DNA of 64,000 bases from Cellulomonas marina (GTDB lineage Bacteria; Actinomycetota; Actinomycetes; Actinomycetales; Cellulomonadaceae): contig NZ_FOKA01000011.1 of the NCBI RefSeq assembly GCF_900111925.1, positions 1 through 64,000 on the forward strand, in the 5' to 3' direction. Below the pieces are notes generated by a model, which worked only from the letters and a program-made list of their open reading frames with translations, ran no database searches and was not told the DNA's origin. Shown here piece after piece: positions 50,836-59,552 of this stretch; position 1 is the first letter of the stretch; every line of letters starts with the position of its first letter. The position numbers were made by a program, and so were the translations under genes.

Positions 50836-51639
50836 GTGACGACCGCCCCGCAGGACCGCTTCACGCACGTGGCGGCGCGCCCCCACGAGCCGCTGCGGAC
50901 CTTCCACCCCCGCCGCGCGGCCCTGGGCGCGGAGCGCCGGGACGCCCTGGACCGGCTCTGGCCGCGCTGGGGCTTCTCCGTGCACGACGAGGCGCTGGGT
51001 CCGCTGCCGCTGCGGGCCTCCCGCGCGCCCGGGTCGGCCGACGACCCCGCCGCTCCGGCGCCCGTTCAGGTGCTCGACGCTCCCGCGCTCTTCGGTCGCG
51101 CGGCCCCCCTCGTCCTCGAGATCGGACCGGGCATGGGGGAGGCGACGGCGGCGATGGCCGCGGCGGACCCCGGCCGCGACGTCCTGGCCGTCGAGGCGCA
51201 CCTGCCCGGCATCGCGGCCCTGCTGCTGCGGCTGGAGGAGGCGGGCCTGACCAACGTGCGGGTGGGCCACGGCGACGCCCTCGACCTCGTGCGGCGCCGG
51301 CTGCCCGAGGGCTCCCTCGACGAGGTCCGCGTCTTCTTCCCCGACCCGTGGCCCAAGCCGCGCCACCACAAGCGGCGCCTGGTGCGGCCCGCGCACGTGG
51401 CCCTGCTGCGCTCACGGCTCGTCGTCGGCGGCACGCTGCACTGCGCGACGGACTGGCCGGAGTACGCGGAGGCGATGCTCGCCGCGCTCTCCGCGGACCC
51501 CGGCCTGGCCAACGCCTCGACCCGGGCCGACGGGTTCGTCGTGCCGCGGCCCGCGCACCGCCCCGAGACGAAGTTCGAGCGCCGCGGGCGCGCCCTCGGC
51601 CACGAGGTGCGCGACCTGGTCTTCCGGCGGGTCGCGTGA
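50836..51639 (+). CDS. trmB: tRNA (guanine-N7)-methyltransferase
   Basis: A 267-residue protein with GTG start. The SAM motif EIGPGMGE is at 95-102, and the family signature FFPDPWPKPRHHKRR is at 167-181. An N-terminal extension of about 80 residues with RTFHPRRA is usual in actinobacteria. The C-terminal TKFERRGRALGHEVRDLVF is conserved. It makes m7G46 in tRNA. It overlaps the next gene (GTGA). Confidence 0.92.
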   Translation: MTTAPQDRFTHVAARPHEPLRTFHPRRAALGAERRDALDRLWPRWGFSVHDEALGPLPLRASRAPGSADDPAAPAPVQVLDAPALFGRAAPLVLEIGPGMGEATAAMAAADPGRDVLAVEAHLPGIAALLLRLEEAGLTNVRVGHGDALDLVRRRLPEGSLDEVRVFFPDPWPKPRHHKRRLVRPAHVALLRSRLVVGGTLHCATDWPEYAEAMLAALSADPGLANASTRADGFVVPRPAHRPETKFERRGRALGHEVRDLVFRRVA

Positions 51640-52442
51640 CCGCGGCGCCGGCGGTGTTCCGCCTGCTCCTGGCCCCGGGCGTGCACCCCGACCGCTGGGC
51701 GCGCGTGTGGCGGGAGCGGCTGCCTGACGTGCCGCTGGAGCTCGTGCCGGTGGCCGCAGGGGAGGCGCTGGCGGCCCTGCGCCGCGGGGAGGGGGTTGCC
51801 GCCCTGGCGCCCGCCCCGGCACCGGGCGACGACGACGACCTGGCCGTCGTGCGCCTCTACGAGGAGACGACGGTCGTCGTCGTGCCGCGTGACCACTGGC
51901 TGACGGCGGGCGACGAGGTGGACGCCGCCGACCTGGCCGGCGAGACCCGTGTCGTCCCCGCGGACGACGTCCTGGCCGGCGACGGCACGACCGCGCACCC
52001 GGCGGCGGATGGCGGCGTGCCGGGCACCGTGGAGGTGGCGACGACGGCCGAGGCGGTCGAGCTCGTCGCCGCGGGGACGGGCGTGCTCGTCGTGCCGCTG
52101 TCGCTGGCCCGGTTGCACGACCGGCGCGACGTCGTGCACCGGCCGCTGCGCGGCGCCCCGACCGTGACCGTGGTGCTCGCGTGGCGCCGCGACGACGAGG
52201 CGGTCGCCGACGGCGTCGACCTGCACCAGGAGCTCGTCGGGATCGTGCGGGGCCGCACCGCCCGGTCCTCCCGCGGCGGGGGCGCCGCGGCGACCCCGGC
52301 GACCCCGGCGGCCGCGCAGCCCCGCCGCGCACCGGGCACGCTCGGGCCGGGCCCGCTCAGGTCGGGCACGCTCAGGCCGGGCGGCGGGTCCAGCCGCGGC
52401 GGGTCCGGCGCCGGCCGAGGGCGAGGCAGAGGAGGTAGATGA
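51636..52442 (+). CDS. LysR-type substrate-binding domain protein without DNA-binding domain
   Basis: A 268-residue protein starting at GTG 51636. It begins directly with the effector fold: VFRLLLAPGVHPDRWARVW, LYEETTVVVVPRDHWLT, then a second lobe TTAEAVELVAAGTGVLVVPLS. The N-terminal winged helix of LysR regulators is absent, and the gene upstream (trmB) leaves no room for it. A basic, Gly/Arg-rich tail (about 210-268, ending GGSGAGRGRGRGG) could bind nucleic acid. The last 71 bp overlap the convergent zinc permease gene. The role is unknown; this domain-only type recurs in actinobacteria. Confidence 0.72.
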   Translation: MTAAPAVFRLLLAPGVHPDRWARVWRERLPDVPLELVPVAAGEALAALRRGEGVAALAPAPAPGDDDDLAVVRLYEETTVVVVPRDHWLTAGDEVDAADLAGETRVVPADDVLAGDGTTAHPAADGGVPGTVEVATTAEAVELVAAGTGVLVVPLSLARLHDRRDVVHRPLRGAPTVTVVLAWRRDDEAVADGVDLHQELVGIVRGRTARSSRGGGAAATPATPAAAQPRRAPGTLGPGPLRSGTLRPGGGSSRGGSGAGRGRGRGGR

Positions 52443-53289
52443 GGAACGAGATCGTCGTGACGTAGGGGCTGATGGGCACGGAACCGCCGAGCGCGAGGAG
52501 GATCCCGCCTACCGCGCTCGTCACCGCGAACGCGACGCTCAGCACCGGCACGGCGACGGGCGACGCGCTGACCCGCGAGGCCGCGGCCGCCGGTGTGATG
52601 AGCAGCGAGAGCACCAGCAGCGCCCCCACCACCTGCACGGCCATGGCCACCGCCAGGCCGAGCAGCACCATGAACACCAGCGACAGCGCGCGGGTGGGCA
52701 CGCCGCGCGCGGCGGCCACGTCGGGGTCCACCGACGCGAAGGTCAGCGGCCTCCAGATGGCGATCAGCACCGCCACCACGACGGCCGAGAGGGCCACGAG
52801 CACGCCCAGCCGCGTGGTGTCGACGGCGACGATCTGCCCCGTGAGCAGCCCGAACTTGTTGGCCGCGCGGCCGGGGTACAGCGCCAGGAACAGCACGCCC
52901 AGGCCCAGGCCGAAGGGCATGAGCACGCCGATGATCGAGTTGCGGTCGCGCGCCCGGCTGCCCAGCAGCCCGATGAGCAGCGCCGCGACGACCGACCCGA
53001 GCACCGACCCGAGCACGACGTCCGCGGACAGCAGCAGCGCGAGCGCCGCCCCCGCGAACGACAGCTCCGAGATGCCGTGCACGGCGAACGCCATGTCGCG
53101 CTGCATGACGAAGACGCCGACGAGCCCGCCGACGAGCCCCAGCACCGCCCCGGCGACCAGCGAGTTCTGCACCAGCGCCAGCAGCGCGCCGTAGTCCTCG
53201 AAGGAGAACAGCCGCGACCAGGTGCCGTCGTCGACGGCCCCGGGCAACCACCCGGGCAGCGCCCCGGGCAGCAGGCCGGCCGCCCTCAC
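52372..53289 (-). CDS. znuB: Zinc/manganese ABC transporter permease (ZnuB-like)
   Basis: A 305-residue protein from GTG 53289, overlapping the ATPase stop. It has about eight to nine helices of the ABC-3 permease fold: VFVMQRDMAFAVHGISELSFAG, LGSRARDRNSIIGVLMPFGLG, GLLVLSLLI-type core (VVGALLVLSLLITPAAAA). The C-terminus is Arg-rich (RRRTRRGWTRR) and encoded in the overlap with the convergent gene. It imports Zn2+ (or Mn2+) with the ATPase and binding protein upstream. Confidence 0.9.
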   Translation of the reverse strand: MRAAGLLPGALPGWLPGAVDDGTWSRLFSFEDYGALLALVQNSLVAGAVLGLVGGLVGVFVMQRDMAFAVHGISELSFAGAALALLLSADVVLGSVLGSVVAALLIGLLGSRARDRNSIIGVLMPFGLGLGVLFLALYPGRAANKFGLLTGQIVAVDTTRLGVLVALSAVVVAVLIAIWRPLTFASVDPDVAAARGVPTRALSLVFMVLLGLAVAMAVQVVGALLVLSLLITPAAAASRVSASPVAVPVLSVAFAVTSAVGGILLALGGSVPISPYVTTISFLIYLLCLALGRRRTRRGWTRRPA

Positions 53290-54110
53290 GACGCCTCCTC
53301 GAGGTGGTGGCCGTGGTGCTCGTCGCCGCCGACGATGACGACGCGGCCCTGGGCGCGCAGCACGTCGACGCGGGTGCCGTAGAGCCGCGACAGGTGCTCG
53401 CCCGTGAGGACGTCGGCCGGTGTCCCCACCGCGTGCCCCGCCGGCGCCAGGTACAGCACGCGGTCGGTGTAGGGCAGCACCGGGTTGATCTCGTGCGTGA
53501 CGAAGACGACGGCCGTGCCCGTCGTGCGGCGCGTGGCGTCGATGAGCGCGGTCACCTCCTCCTGCCGGGCCAGGTCGAGGGACAGCAGCGGCTCGTCGCA
53601 CAGCAGCAGGGCGGGCGACGAGCCCAGCGCCTGCGCGATCCGCACGCGCTGCTGCTCACCCCCCGAGAGGAGCCCGAGGGGGACGTCCGCGTAGGCCGTG
53701 GCGCCCACCGCCTCGAGCAGCTCGTCCACGCGCGCCCGGTGCCGGCGCCCGCCGAGCCCCCAGCGGTCCCCGTCGATGCCGAGGCGCACGAGGTCGCGGG
53801 CGCGCACGGGGGTGACCGGGTCGACGAGCCGCTGCTGCGGCACGTAGCCGACCGCGCGGCTGCCGCGGCGCGCCGAGCGGCCGAGGACGTGCAGGGTGCC
53901 GCCGGTGAGCGGCTGGAGGCCGAGGACCGCGCGCAGGAGGCTCGTCTTGCCCGAGCCGTTGGGGCCGAGCACCGTGACGAACTCCCCGCGGGCGACCTCG
54001 AGGTCGAGGCCGGACCACGCCGTGCGGTCGCCGTAGGCCAGGGCGGCGCCGCGCAGCGCGAGGGGTGGCGGCGCCGGGGCAGGGGCGCCCGCGGGTGGTG
54101 CGGGGGTCAT
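53286..54110 (-). CDS. znuC: Zinc/manganese ABC transporter ATPase (ZnuC-like)
   Basis: A 274-residue protein from ATG 54110. Walker A is GPNGSGKT (49-56). The signature LSGGEQQRVRIAQAL and Walker B ALLLCDEPLLSLD are present. The C-terminus is His-rich (GGDEHHGHHLEEAS), suggesting metal contact. It overlaps both neighbours by four bases in the order znuA-znuC-znuB. Confidence 0.92.
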   Translation of the reverse strand: MTPAPPAGAPAPAPPPLALRGAALAYGDRTAWSGLDLEVARGEFVTVLGPNGSGKTSLLRAVLGLQPLTGGTLHVLGRSARRGSRAVGYVPQQRLVDPVTPVRARDLVRLGIDGDRWGLGGRRHRARVDELLEAVGATAYADVPLGLLSGGEQQRVRIAQALGSSPALLLCDEPLLSLDLARQEEVTALIDATRRTTGTAVVFVTHEINPVLPYTDRVLYLAPAGHAVGTPADVLTGEHLSRLYGTRVDVLRAQGRVVIVGGDEHHGHHLEEAS

Positions 54111-55099
54111 GCCCCCAGAGCCTGCCGCACCGCGGCGACGTTGGCGGACATCCACCCGACGTAGTCCTCGCCCTCGGGCAGCGTCTCGGTCATCTCGACG
54201 ACGGGGACCCCGGCCGCCTCGGCCGCCGCGACCGCCTCGTCCGTCTGCGGTCCGGTGGTCTGCGGGTTCTCGACGAGCAGGGCCACCTGCCCCGACGGGA
54301 ACAGCGCGAGCATCTCGGCCATGGCGGCCGGCGGCACGTCGGTCTCCTCCTCGATGGCGCCGGAGTACGCGGCCGGGGTGCGGTCCTCGAGGCCCGCCGC
54401 CTCCAGCAGGTACCCGGGCACCGGCTCCGTCGCGGCCACGCCCGTACCCCCGACGGCCGCCGCCAGGGCCGCGACCTCGTCCTGCACGCCGGCGACCCGC
54501 TCGCCGAAGGCCTCGGCGTTGGCCGTGTAGGTCTCGGCGCCCTCCGGGTCGAGCTCGCCCAGGTGCTCGGCGATGCGCGTGGCGACCTCCGCGACGAGGG
54601 GCAGGTCGTACCAGACGTGCTCGTTGCCCTCGGCGGAGTGGTCGTGCCCGGCGTGCGCGTCCTCGGCGTGCGCCTCCTCGCTGTGCGTCTCCTCGGCGTG
54701 CTCCTCGTCGGCGTGCTCCCCGTCGGCGACGGCCTCGACGACGGGGGGCGCCTCGTCGAGCGCGTCGAGCGCGGTGGTCAGCCAGTCGTCGTAGTGCCCG
54801 CCGTTCTGCACGACGAGGTCGGCCCGGGACACGGCGAGCTGGTCGCGCGCCGTCAGCTCGAAGGAGTGGGGGTCGGCCGACGGGTCGTCGACGATCGAGG
54901 TGACCTCGGCGCGGTCGCCGCCGACCTGCGCGGCCACGTCGCCCCAGACGTTCGTGGACGCGACGACGGCCAGCGGCTCGTCGCCGGACCCCGCCGCACC
55001 GCCCGCGGACGCACCGCCCGCGGACGCCTCCCCGGAGGAGCAGGCGGCCAGCAGCAGGGCGGGCACGAGGGCGGCGGGCAGGAGGGCGCGACGGCGCAT
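54107..55099 (-). CDS. znuA: Zinc/manganese-binding lipoprotein (ZnuA-like)
   Basis: A 330-residue protein. The signal peptide ends in lipobox LAAC with Cys20. The cluster-A-I metal-binding fold shows VASTNVWGDVAAQVGGDRAEV, DPHSFELTARDQ, and HVWYDLPLVAEVATRI with ligand histidines. A long acidic/His loop (about 128-158, EHADEEHAEETHSEEAHAED) is the zinc-specific loop. The family captures Zn2+ outside the membrane. The Zur-like box at 55136-55152 supports zinc over manganese. Confidence 0.92.
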   Translation of the reverse strand: MRRRALLPAALVPALLLAACSSGEASAGGASAGGAAGSGDEPLAVVASTNVWGDVAAQVGGDRAEVTSIVDDPSADPHSFELTARDQLAVSRADLVVQNGGHYDDWLTTALDALDEAPPVVEAVADGEHADEEHAEETHSEEAHAEDAHAGHDHSAEGNEHVWYDLPLVAEVATRIAEHLGELDPEGAETYTANAEAFGERVAGVQDEVAALAAAVGGTGVAATEPVPGYLLEAAGLEDRTPAAYSGAIEEETDVPPAAMAEMLALFPSGQVALLVENPQTTGPQTDEAVAAAEAAGVPVVEMTETLPEGEDYVGWMSANVAAVRQALGA

Positions 55100-55135
55100 G
55101 GCGGATCCGATCGTGGAGGAGGCGGGGCTCCTTCG

Positions 55136-55152
55136 ACGATAACAGTTCTCAT
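55136..55152. promoter_or_regulatory. Zur-like box upstream of znuA
   Basis: On the minus strand the site reads ATGAGAACTGTTATCGT, a near-palindrome of the TGAnAA...TTnTCA type bound by Zur/Fur proteins. It is 37 bp before the znuA start. Repression by zinc-loaded Zur is inferred. Confidence 0.7.
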
Positions 55153-55175
55153 GCGCGGCTCGACGGCCGCCGCGG

Positions 55176-56609
55176 TCAGCCCTTCGGGTCGCTGCCGTCG
55201 GAGTCGTCGGGCCCGAGCGCCCATCCGAACGGCTCGACGAGCGCGTCGGCCGCTGCCGGCCCCCACGAGCCGGGGGCGTACGGCTGGACGTCGGGCCGCC
55301 GGTCGCCGAGCAGCGGCGCGAAGGCCTCCCACGCCGCCGCGAGGCCCTCCGCCGAGGTGAACAGGGTCCGGTCGCCGGCGAGCACGTCCGCCAGCAGGCC
55401 GGCGTAGGGCGGCAGGGACCGACCGGGCTCGACGTCCGCGAGCGGCAGGGACAGCGTCCCTGTGTCCAGCGCGAGGTCCGGCCCGGGCCGCTTGACTGTC
55501 GTCGTGACGCGCAGGGTCCCGGAGCCGGACAGCGACACCGACACCTGGTTCGGCCCCACGTCTTGCCCGAACATCCGGTCGGGGGCGCGCAGCAGGAGCG
55601 TCACCTGCTGGGCGGAGGCGGCCATCCGCTTGCCGGTCCGCAGCACGAAGGGCACGCCCCGCCAGCGGTCGCTGTCCACCCAGAGCCGGGCGGCGACGAA
55701 CGTGTCGGTCGAGGAGTCGTCGGCCACGTCGTCCAGGTCGCGGTATCCCTCGAACTGGCCGAGCACCACGTCGTGCGCCGGGTCGAGCGGGCGGAACCGT
55801 GCGAGCGCCTCGTCGCGCGCGGCCAAGAGGTCGCCCGCCGCGAGCCCCACCGGCGGCTCCATCGCGACGGTGGCCGCCACCTGGAACAGGTGGGTGACGA
55901 GCATGTCGAGGGACGCACCCGTCGCGTCGTAGAACTCGGCCCGGTCGGCCACGTCGAGGGTCTCGGGCACGTCCACCTGCACCTGGGCCACGTGCTCGCG
56001 GTTCCACGCCCCGCCGAACAGCTCGTTGGCGAACCGGACGACGTGCAGGTTCTGCGTCGCCTCCTTGCCCAGGAAGTGGTCGATGCGGAACACCTGCTCC
56101 TCGTCGAACGCCTCGTGCACGAGCGCGTCGAGCTCGCGGAAGGAGTCAGGGGAGGTGCCGTACGGCTTCTCGTAGACGATGCGGACGCCGTCGGTCAGGC
56201 CGTGGCGGTGCAGGCTGCGGGTGATGCCGGCGAACGACTCGGGCGGGACGGCCAGGTAGTGCACGACGAGGAGGTCCTCGCCGAGCTCGCCGCGCAGCCG
56301 GTCCAGCGCCTCGGGCAGGTCGCCGGGGTCGTCGTCCGAGGCGCTGACGTCCTGGCAGTACGCCAGGCGCTCGGTGAGGACGTCCGCGGCGCCCTGCGCC
56401 TCCTCGTCGCCGAACTCGGACAGGGCGTCGCGCACGAGGTCGGCGAACTCGTCGTCGGGGATGGAGCGCCGACCGGTGCCGAGCAGCGCCCACCGCTCGG
56501 GCAGCAGCCCGCGGGCGCCGAGGGTCGCCAGCGCGGGGAGGACCATGCGCTTGCTGAGGTCGCCGCGCGCGCCGTGCAGGACGAGGGCCAGCGGGGGGAG
56601 GTCGGGCAC
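55176..56609 (-). CDS. zwf: Glucose-6-phosphate dehydrogenase
   Basis: A 477-residue protein with GTG start. The NADP-binding GARGDLSKR is at 13-21, EKPYG at 147-151, and the catalytic RIDHFLGKE at 175-183. C-terminal blocks FYDATGASLDMLVTHLFQ and VLRTGKRMA are conserved. It converts glucose-6-phosphate to 6-phosphogluconolactone. It is slightly shorter than the usual 490-510 residues and is not linked to tal/tkt/opcA, so it may be a secondary G6PDH, perhaps with different cofactor preference. Confidence 0.9.
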   Translation of the reverse strand: MPDLPPLALVLHGARGDLSKRMVLPALATLGARGLLPERWALLGTGRRSIPDDEFADLVRDALSEFGDEEAQGAADVLTERLAYCQDVSASDDDPGDLPEALDRLRGELGEDLLVVHYLAVPPESFAGITRSLHRHGLTDGVRIVYEKPYGTSPDSFRELDALVHEAFDEEQVFRIDHFLGKEATQNLHVVRFANELFGGAWNREHVAQVQVDVPETLDVADRAEFYDATGASLDMLVTHLFQVAATVAMEPPVGLAAGDLLAARDEALARFRPLDPAHDVVLGQFEGYRDLDDVADDSSTDTFVAARLWVDSDRWRGVPFVLRTGKRMAASAQQVTLLLRAPDRMFGQDVGPNQVSVSLSGSGTLRVTTTVKRPGPDLALDTGTLSLPLADVEPGRSLPPYAGLLADVLAGDRTLFTSAEGLAAAWEAFAPLLGDRRPDVQPYAPGSWGPAAADALVEPFGWALGPDDSDGSDPKG

Positions 56610-57153
56610 GACGGGGCCTCTCGGGCGGGGACGGGTGGCACCTCGACGCTACGACGGCACCCCGCCGCCCGCCCGGTGGGCAGCCGGGCGGGGTGGAGGG
56701 GTGCGGCGGCCGTCCGGCGGAGGGCGCGCCCGCGGCGGACGGCGAGCGCTGTCCTGGGGCGGTCCGGGGGTGCCGCCGGGACGTGGGTGGCACCACGTCC
56801 CCCGGACGGGGCAGATAGGTCATGCGGGAGTCAAATCCGACTAGTGGCGGAACCAGCACGGTGCTGTCACACTCGTCCCATCGTGAAGCCCAGGGCGAGA
56901 GCCCGGGCACCCTCCCCGGACGGCCAGGGAGGGCTCCGCAGGGCGTGACGCCTCGTGCCGGTGAGACGCCCTCGACGACCAGGTGCCCCGCACGTCGACG
57001 GTGCGGGGCACCTGCGCGTCACGGCGGACGTCGGCGTCCGCCCCCACCCTGATGTGGCGGCCGGCACACCGCGTGTGAGGGCGTCGTGAGGACCTGACGG
57101 ACGCCGCCGGTCCGGCGCGAGCACCGGCCGTCGCGGTGCCTACCCTGACCGCC
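56610..57153. other. Gene-free, hairpin-rich divergent region between zwf and mscS; possible RNA at 56820-57013
   Basis: No convincing protein. The plus strand has successive stems: AGTC/GACT near 56831, AGCAC/GTGCT near 56860, GCCC-GGGC/GCCCGGGC at about 56888-56908, CCCTCCC/GGGAGGG near 56910-56933, AGGGCGT/ACGCCCT near 56940-56972, and finally AGGTGCCCCGCAC/GTGCGGGGCACCT (56981-57013, 13-bp arms). A strong hairpin in a divergent gap cannot terminate either neighbouring gene, so a separate transcript is likely. I could not match it to any RNA class I know. Confidence 0.45.
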
Positions 57154-58866
57154 ATGCCGTCCCTGCCGCTGCCCACGACCCTCCTCGAGGCCGTCACGCC
57201 CGCCGCCGGGGAGGAGGACTCCGTGGTGCGGGAGGTCGTCGTGCCGCTGGCGTCCGTCGCGGTGGCGGTCGTGCTGGCGCTCGTCGTGTCCGCCGTGGTG
57301 GGTCTGGCGGTCCGGCGCCTGGCGCGGCGGTGGTCGGTGCTGGCGGACCTCTCGCACCGGTCGCGGCGGCCCCTGCGGTGGACGCTGGTGGTGCTCGCGG
57401 CCTGGTCGGCGATCGGGGTGAGCACCGCGCCGGCGCAGTGGCGCTCGATCCTCCAGCACGGGCTCCTCATCGCGATCATCGGGCTCGTCGCGTGGCTGCT
57501 GGGGTCGCTGGCCTTCGTCCTCGAGGACGCCGCGCTGGCGCGGTACCGGGTGGACGTCGTCGACAACCGGCACGCGCGCCGGGTGCGCACGCAGATCCAG
57601 GTGCTGCGGCGCATCACCGTCGCCGTGCTCGTGCTGTGCGCGCTCGCGGCGGCGCTGCTGACGTTCCCGTCGGCGCGGGCGGTCGGGGCGTCGGTGTTCG
57701 CCTCCGCCGGGCTGCTGTCGATCGTCGCGGGCCTGGCGGCCCAGAGCTCGCTGGCCAACGTCTTCGCCGGGCTCCAGCTCGCCTTCACCGACGCGATCCG
57801 CGTCGACGACGTCGTCATCGTCGAGGGGGAGTGGGGCCGGATCGAGGAGATCACCCTCACCTACGTCGTCGTGCACGTGTGGGACGACCGGCGCCTCATC
57901 CTGCCCTCCACGCACTTCACCACCACGCCCTTCGAGAACTGGACCCGCCGGGCGTCGCAGCTCCTCGGCACCGTCGAGCTGGACCTGGACTGGGACGTGC
58001 CGGTGGACGCGATGCGCGCGCGGCTGAGCGAGCTGCTGGCCCAGACGCCCCTGTGGGACCAGCGCGTGGGCATCCTGCAGGTGACCGAGGCGACCGGCGG
58101 GGTCGTCCGCGTGCGGGTGCTGGCCTCCGCAGCCGACGCCCCGACGCTGTTCGACCTGCGCTGCTACCTGCGCGAGGGCCTCGTCGTCTGGCTGCAGCAG
58201 TCGGCGCGCGAGGCGCTGCCGCGCAGCCGGTGGGAGGGCGCCGCGCCGCCGCCCGGGGAGGAGCCGGAGGCCCTCGCCCGCCGGCTGGCCGCCGCCGCCG
58301 CGCGCGAGCAGGACGCCCGGGCCGAGGGCAACCCCCACCTGCGGCCGGCCTCCGGCGCCACGCCCGAGGCGCGGGGCGGGCGGTCGGCGGACGTCGCGGC
58401 AGCGGCCGGCGCGGGACGCGCGGACGAGAGGCCGGGGCTGGCGGCCACGGCGGTGCAGCCGACCGTGCGGCCGGCCGCCGGCCCGGGCTCGCAGGGGACA
58501 CCCGCGCCGGCCGGTTCGGGCCTGTTCACCGGGTCGCTCGCCGCCGTCGAGCGCTCGCGGGCCTTCGCCGGTCCCGGTGACGACGTCATCGCCGAGCGGG
58601 AGCGCACCGCCGCGGCGGCCGACGCCGAGGAGGCGGCCGCGGCGCGCGGCGCCGACGGTCGCGGGTCCGGCGCCACCGCGGTGGTCCTGCCGGCGGGCGA
58701 CGACGACCTGCCCGCCGACGAGGACGCCGCCGCCCCGACGACCCCCGTCGACGACGGCGCCACGCAGGTCCTGCCCCCGGTCCGCGCCCCGCGCACCGCG
58801 GGGTCGTCCGGCGCCCGGCCGCCGCGGACGGGTCCGTCGTCGGGCGACGCGGGCGGCGACGCATGA
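57154..58866 (+). CDS. MscS-family mechanosensitive channel with long disordered tail
   Basis: A 570-residue protein from ATG 57154, 7 nt after TACCCT. Four to five helices precede the pore helix GLLSIVAGLAAQSSLANVFAG. The beta domain has FTDAIRVDDVVIVEGEWGRIEEITLTYVVVHVWD, then PFENWTRR. Residues from about 360 to the end are Ala/Pro/Glu-rich and disordered, with no domain recognised. It should open under membrane tension. The stop overlaps the next gene (ATGA). Confidence 0.9.
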   Translation: MPSLPLPTTLLEAVTPAAGEEDSVVREVVVPLASVAVAVVLALVVSAVVGLAVRRLARRWSVLADLSHRSRRPLRWTLVVLAAWSAIGVSTAPAQWRSILQHGLLIAIIGLVAWLLGSLAFVLEDAALARYRVDVVDNRHARRVRTQIQVLRRITVAVLVLCALAAALLTFPSARAVGASVFASAGLLSIVAGLAAQSSLANVFAGLQLAFTDAIRVDDVVIVEGEWGRIEEITLTYVVVHVWDDRRLILPSTHFTTTPFENWTRRASQLLGTVELDLDWDVPVDAMRARLSELLAQTPLWDQRVGILQVTEATGGVVRVRVLASAADAPTLFDLRCYLREGLVVWLQQSAREALPRSRWEGAAPPPGEEPEALARRLAAAAAREQDARAEGNPHLRPASGATPEARGGRSADVAAAAGAGRADERPGLAATAVQPTVRPAAGPGSQGTPAPAGSGLFTGSLAAVERSRAFAGPGDDVIAERERTAAAADAEEAAAARGADGRGSGATAVVLPAGDDDLPADEDAAAPTTPVDDGATQVLPPVRAPRTAGSSGARPPRTGPSSGDAGGDA

Positions 58867-59549
58867 GCGGCGCCGGTCCGCGGGTGACGCCGCTGGACCC
58901 GGCGGCCGTCGTCGGGCGCGTCGTCGCCGCCGTCCTGGCGGCCGCACCGGACGCCGACGCCGCCGGTGGCCACCTGCGGGTCGCCGTCGACGGGGCGCCC
59001 GCGACGGACCCCCGCGGGTGGGCCGACCGTCTCGTCGAGCCGCTGCGGGCCGCCGGTCGGGCGGTGCTGCGCGTGTCGGCGGAGGACTTCCTGCGCCCGG
59101 CCTCCGTGCGGCTCGAGCACGGCCCGCGCGACGCCGACGCCTGGCTCGACGACCGGCTGGACGCCCGCGCGCTCGAGCGGGAGGTGCTCACACCGCTCGG
59201 CCCCGCGGGCACCGGCCGGTGGCTGCCCTCCCTGTGGGACGCGGCGCGGGACCGGGCCACCCGGGCGCCCTACGCGCAGGCGCCGCCGGGGGCCGTGCTC
59301 GTCCTCGACGGGTCGGCCCTCCTCGGCCGCTGGCTCGAGCTCGACCTCGTCGTGCACCTCGCGGCGCGGCCCGCCACGCTCGCGCGCCGCACCCCGCCCG
59401 AGGAGGCGTGGACGCTGCCCGCGCTGGCCCGGTACGACCACGAGGCCGGCCCGCAGGACGCGGCCGACCTCGTGGTCCGGGTGGACGACCCGCGCCACCC
59501 GGCGCTCGTCGAGCCGGGTCCGGGCGGCGCGGGCGCGCCCTGGTTCTGA
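58863..59549 (+). CDS. Uridine-kinase-like protein with degenerate P-loop
   Basis: A 228-residue protein. The layout follows uridine kinase/phosphoribulokinase relatives: strand plus loop VAVDGAPATDPRGWADRLVEPLRAAGR, then VSAEDFLRPASVRLEHG, YDHEAGPQDAADLVV and a C-terminal Trp-Phe. The loop reads GAPATDPR, lacking the Gly-Lys-Ser/Thr needed to hold ATP phosphate. It is therefore either inactive as a kinase or uses another mode. It is coupled to the mscS gene. Confidence 0.75.
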   Translation: MSGAGPRVTPLDPAAVVGRVVAAVLAAAPDADAAGGHLRVAVDGAPATDPRGWADRLVEPLRAAGRAVLRVSAEDFLRPASVRLEHGPRDADAWLDDRLDARALEREVLTPLGPAGTGRWLPSLWDAARDRATRAPYAQAPPGAVLVLDGSALLGRWLELDLVVHLAARPATLARRTPPEEAWTLPALARYDHEAGPQDAADLVVRVDDPRHPALVEPGPGGAGAPWF

Positions 59550-59552
59550 CCC

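Noticed and set aside
56820..57013. Known riboswitch or housekeeping RNA (cobalamin, tmRNA, RNase P, SRP)
   Set aside because: None of the conserved core sequences of these classes could be found by eye on either strand, so only an unassigned structured region is claimed.
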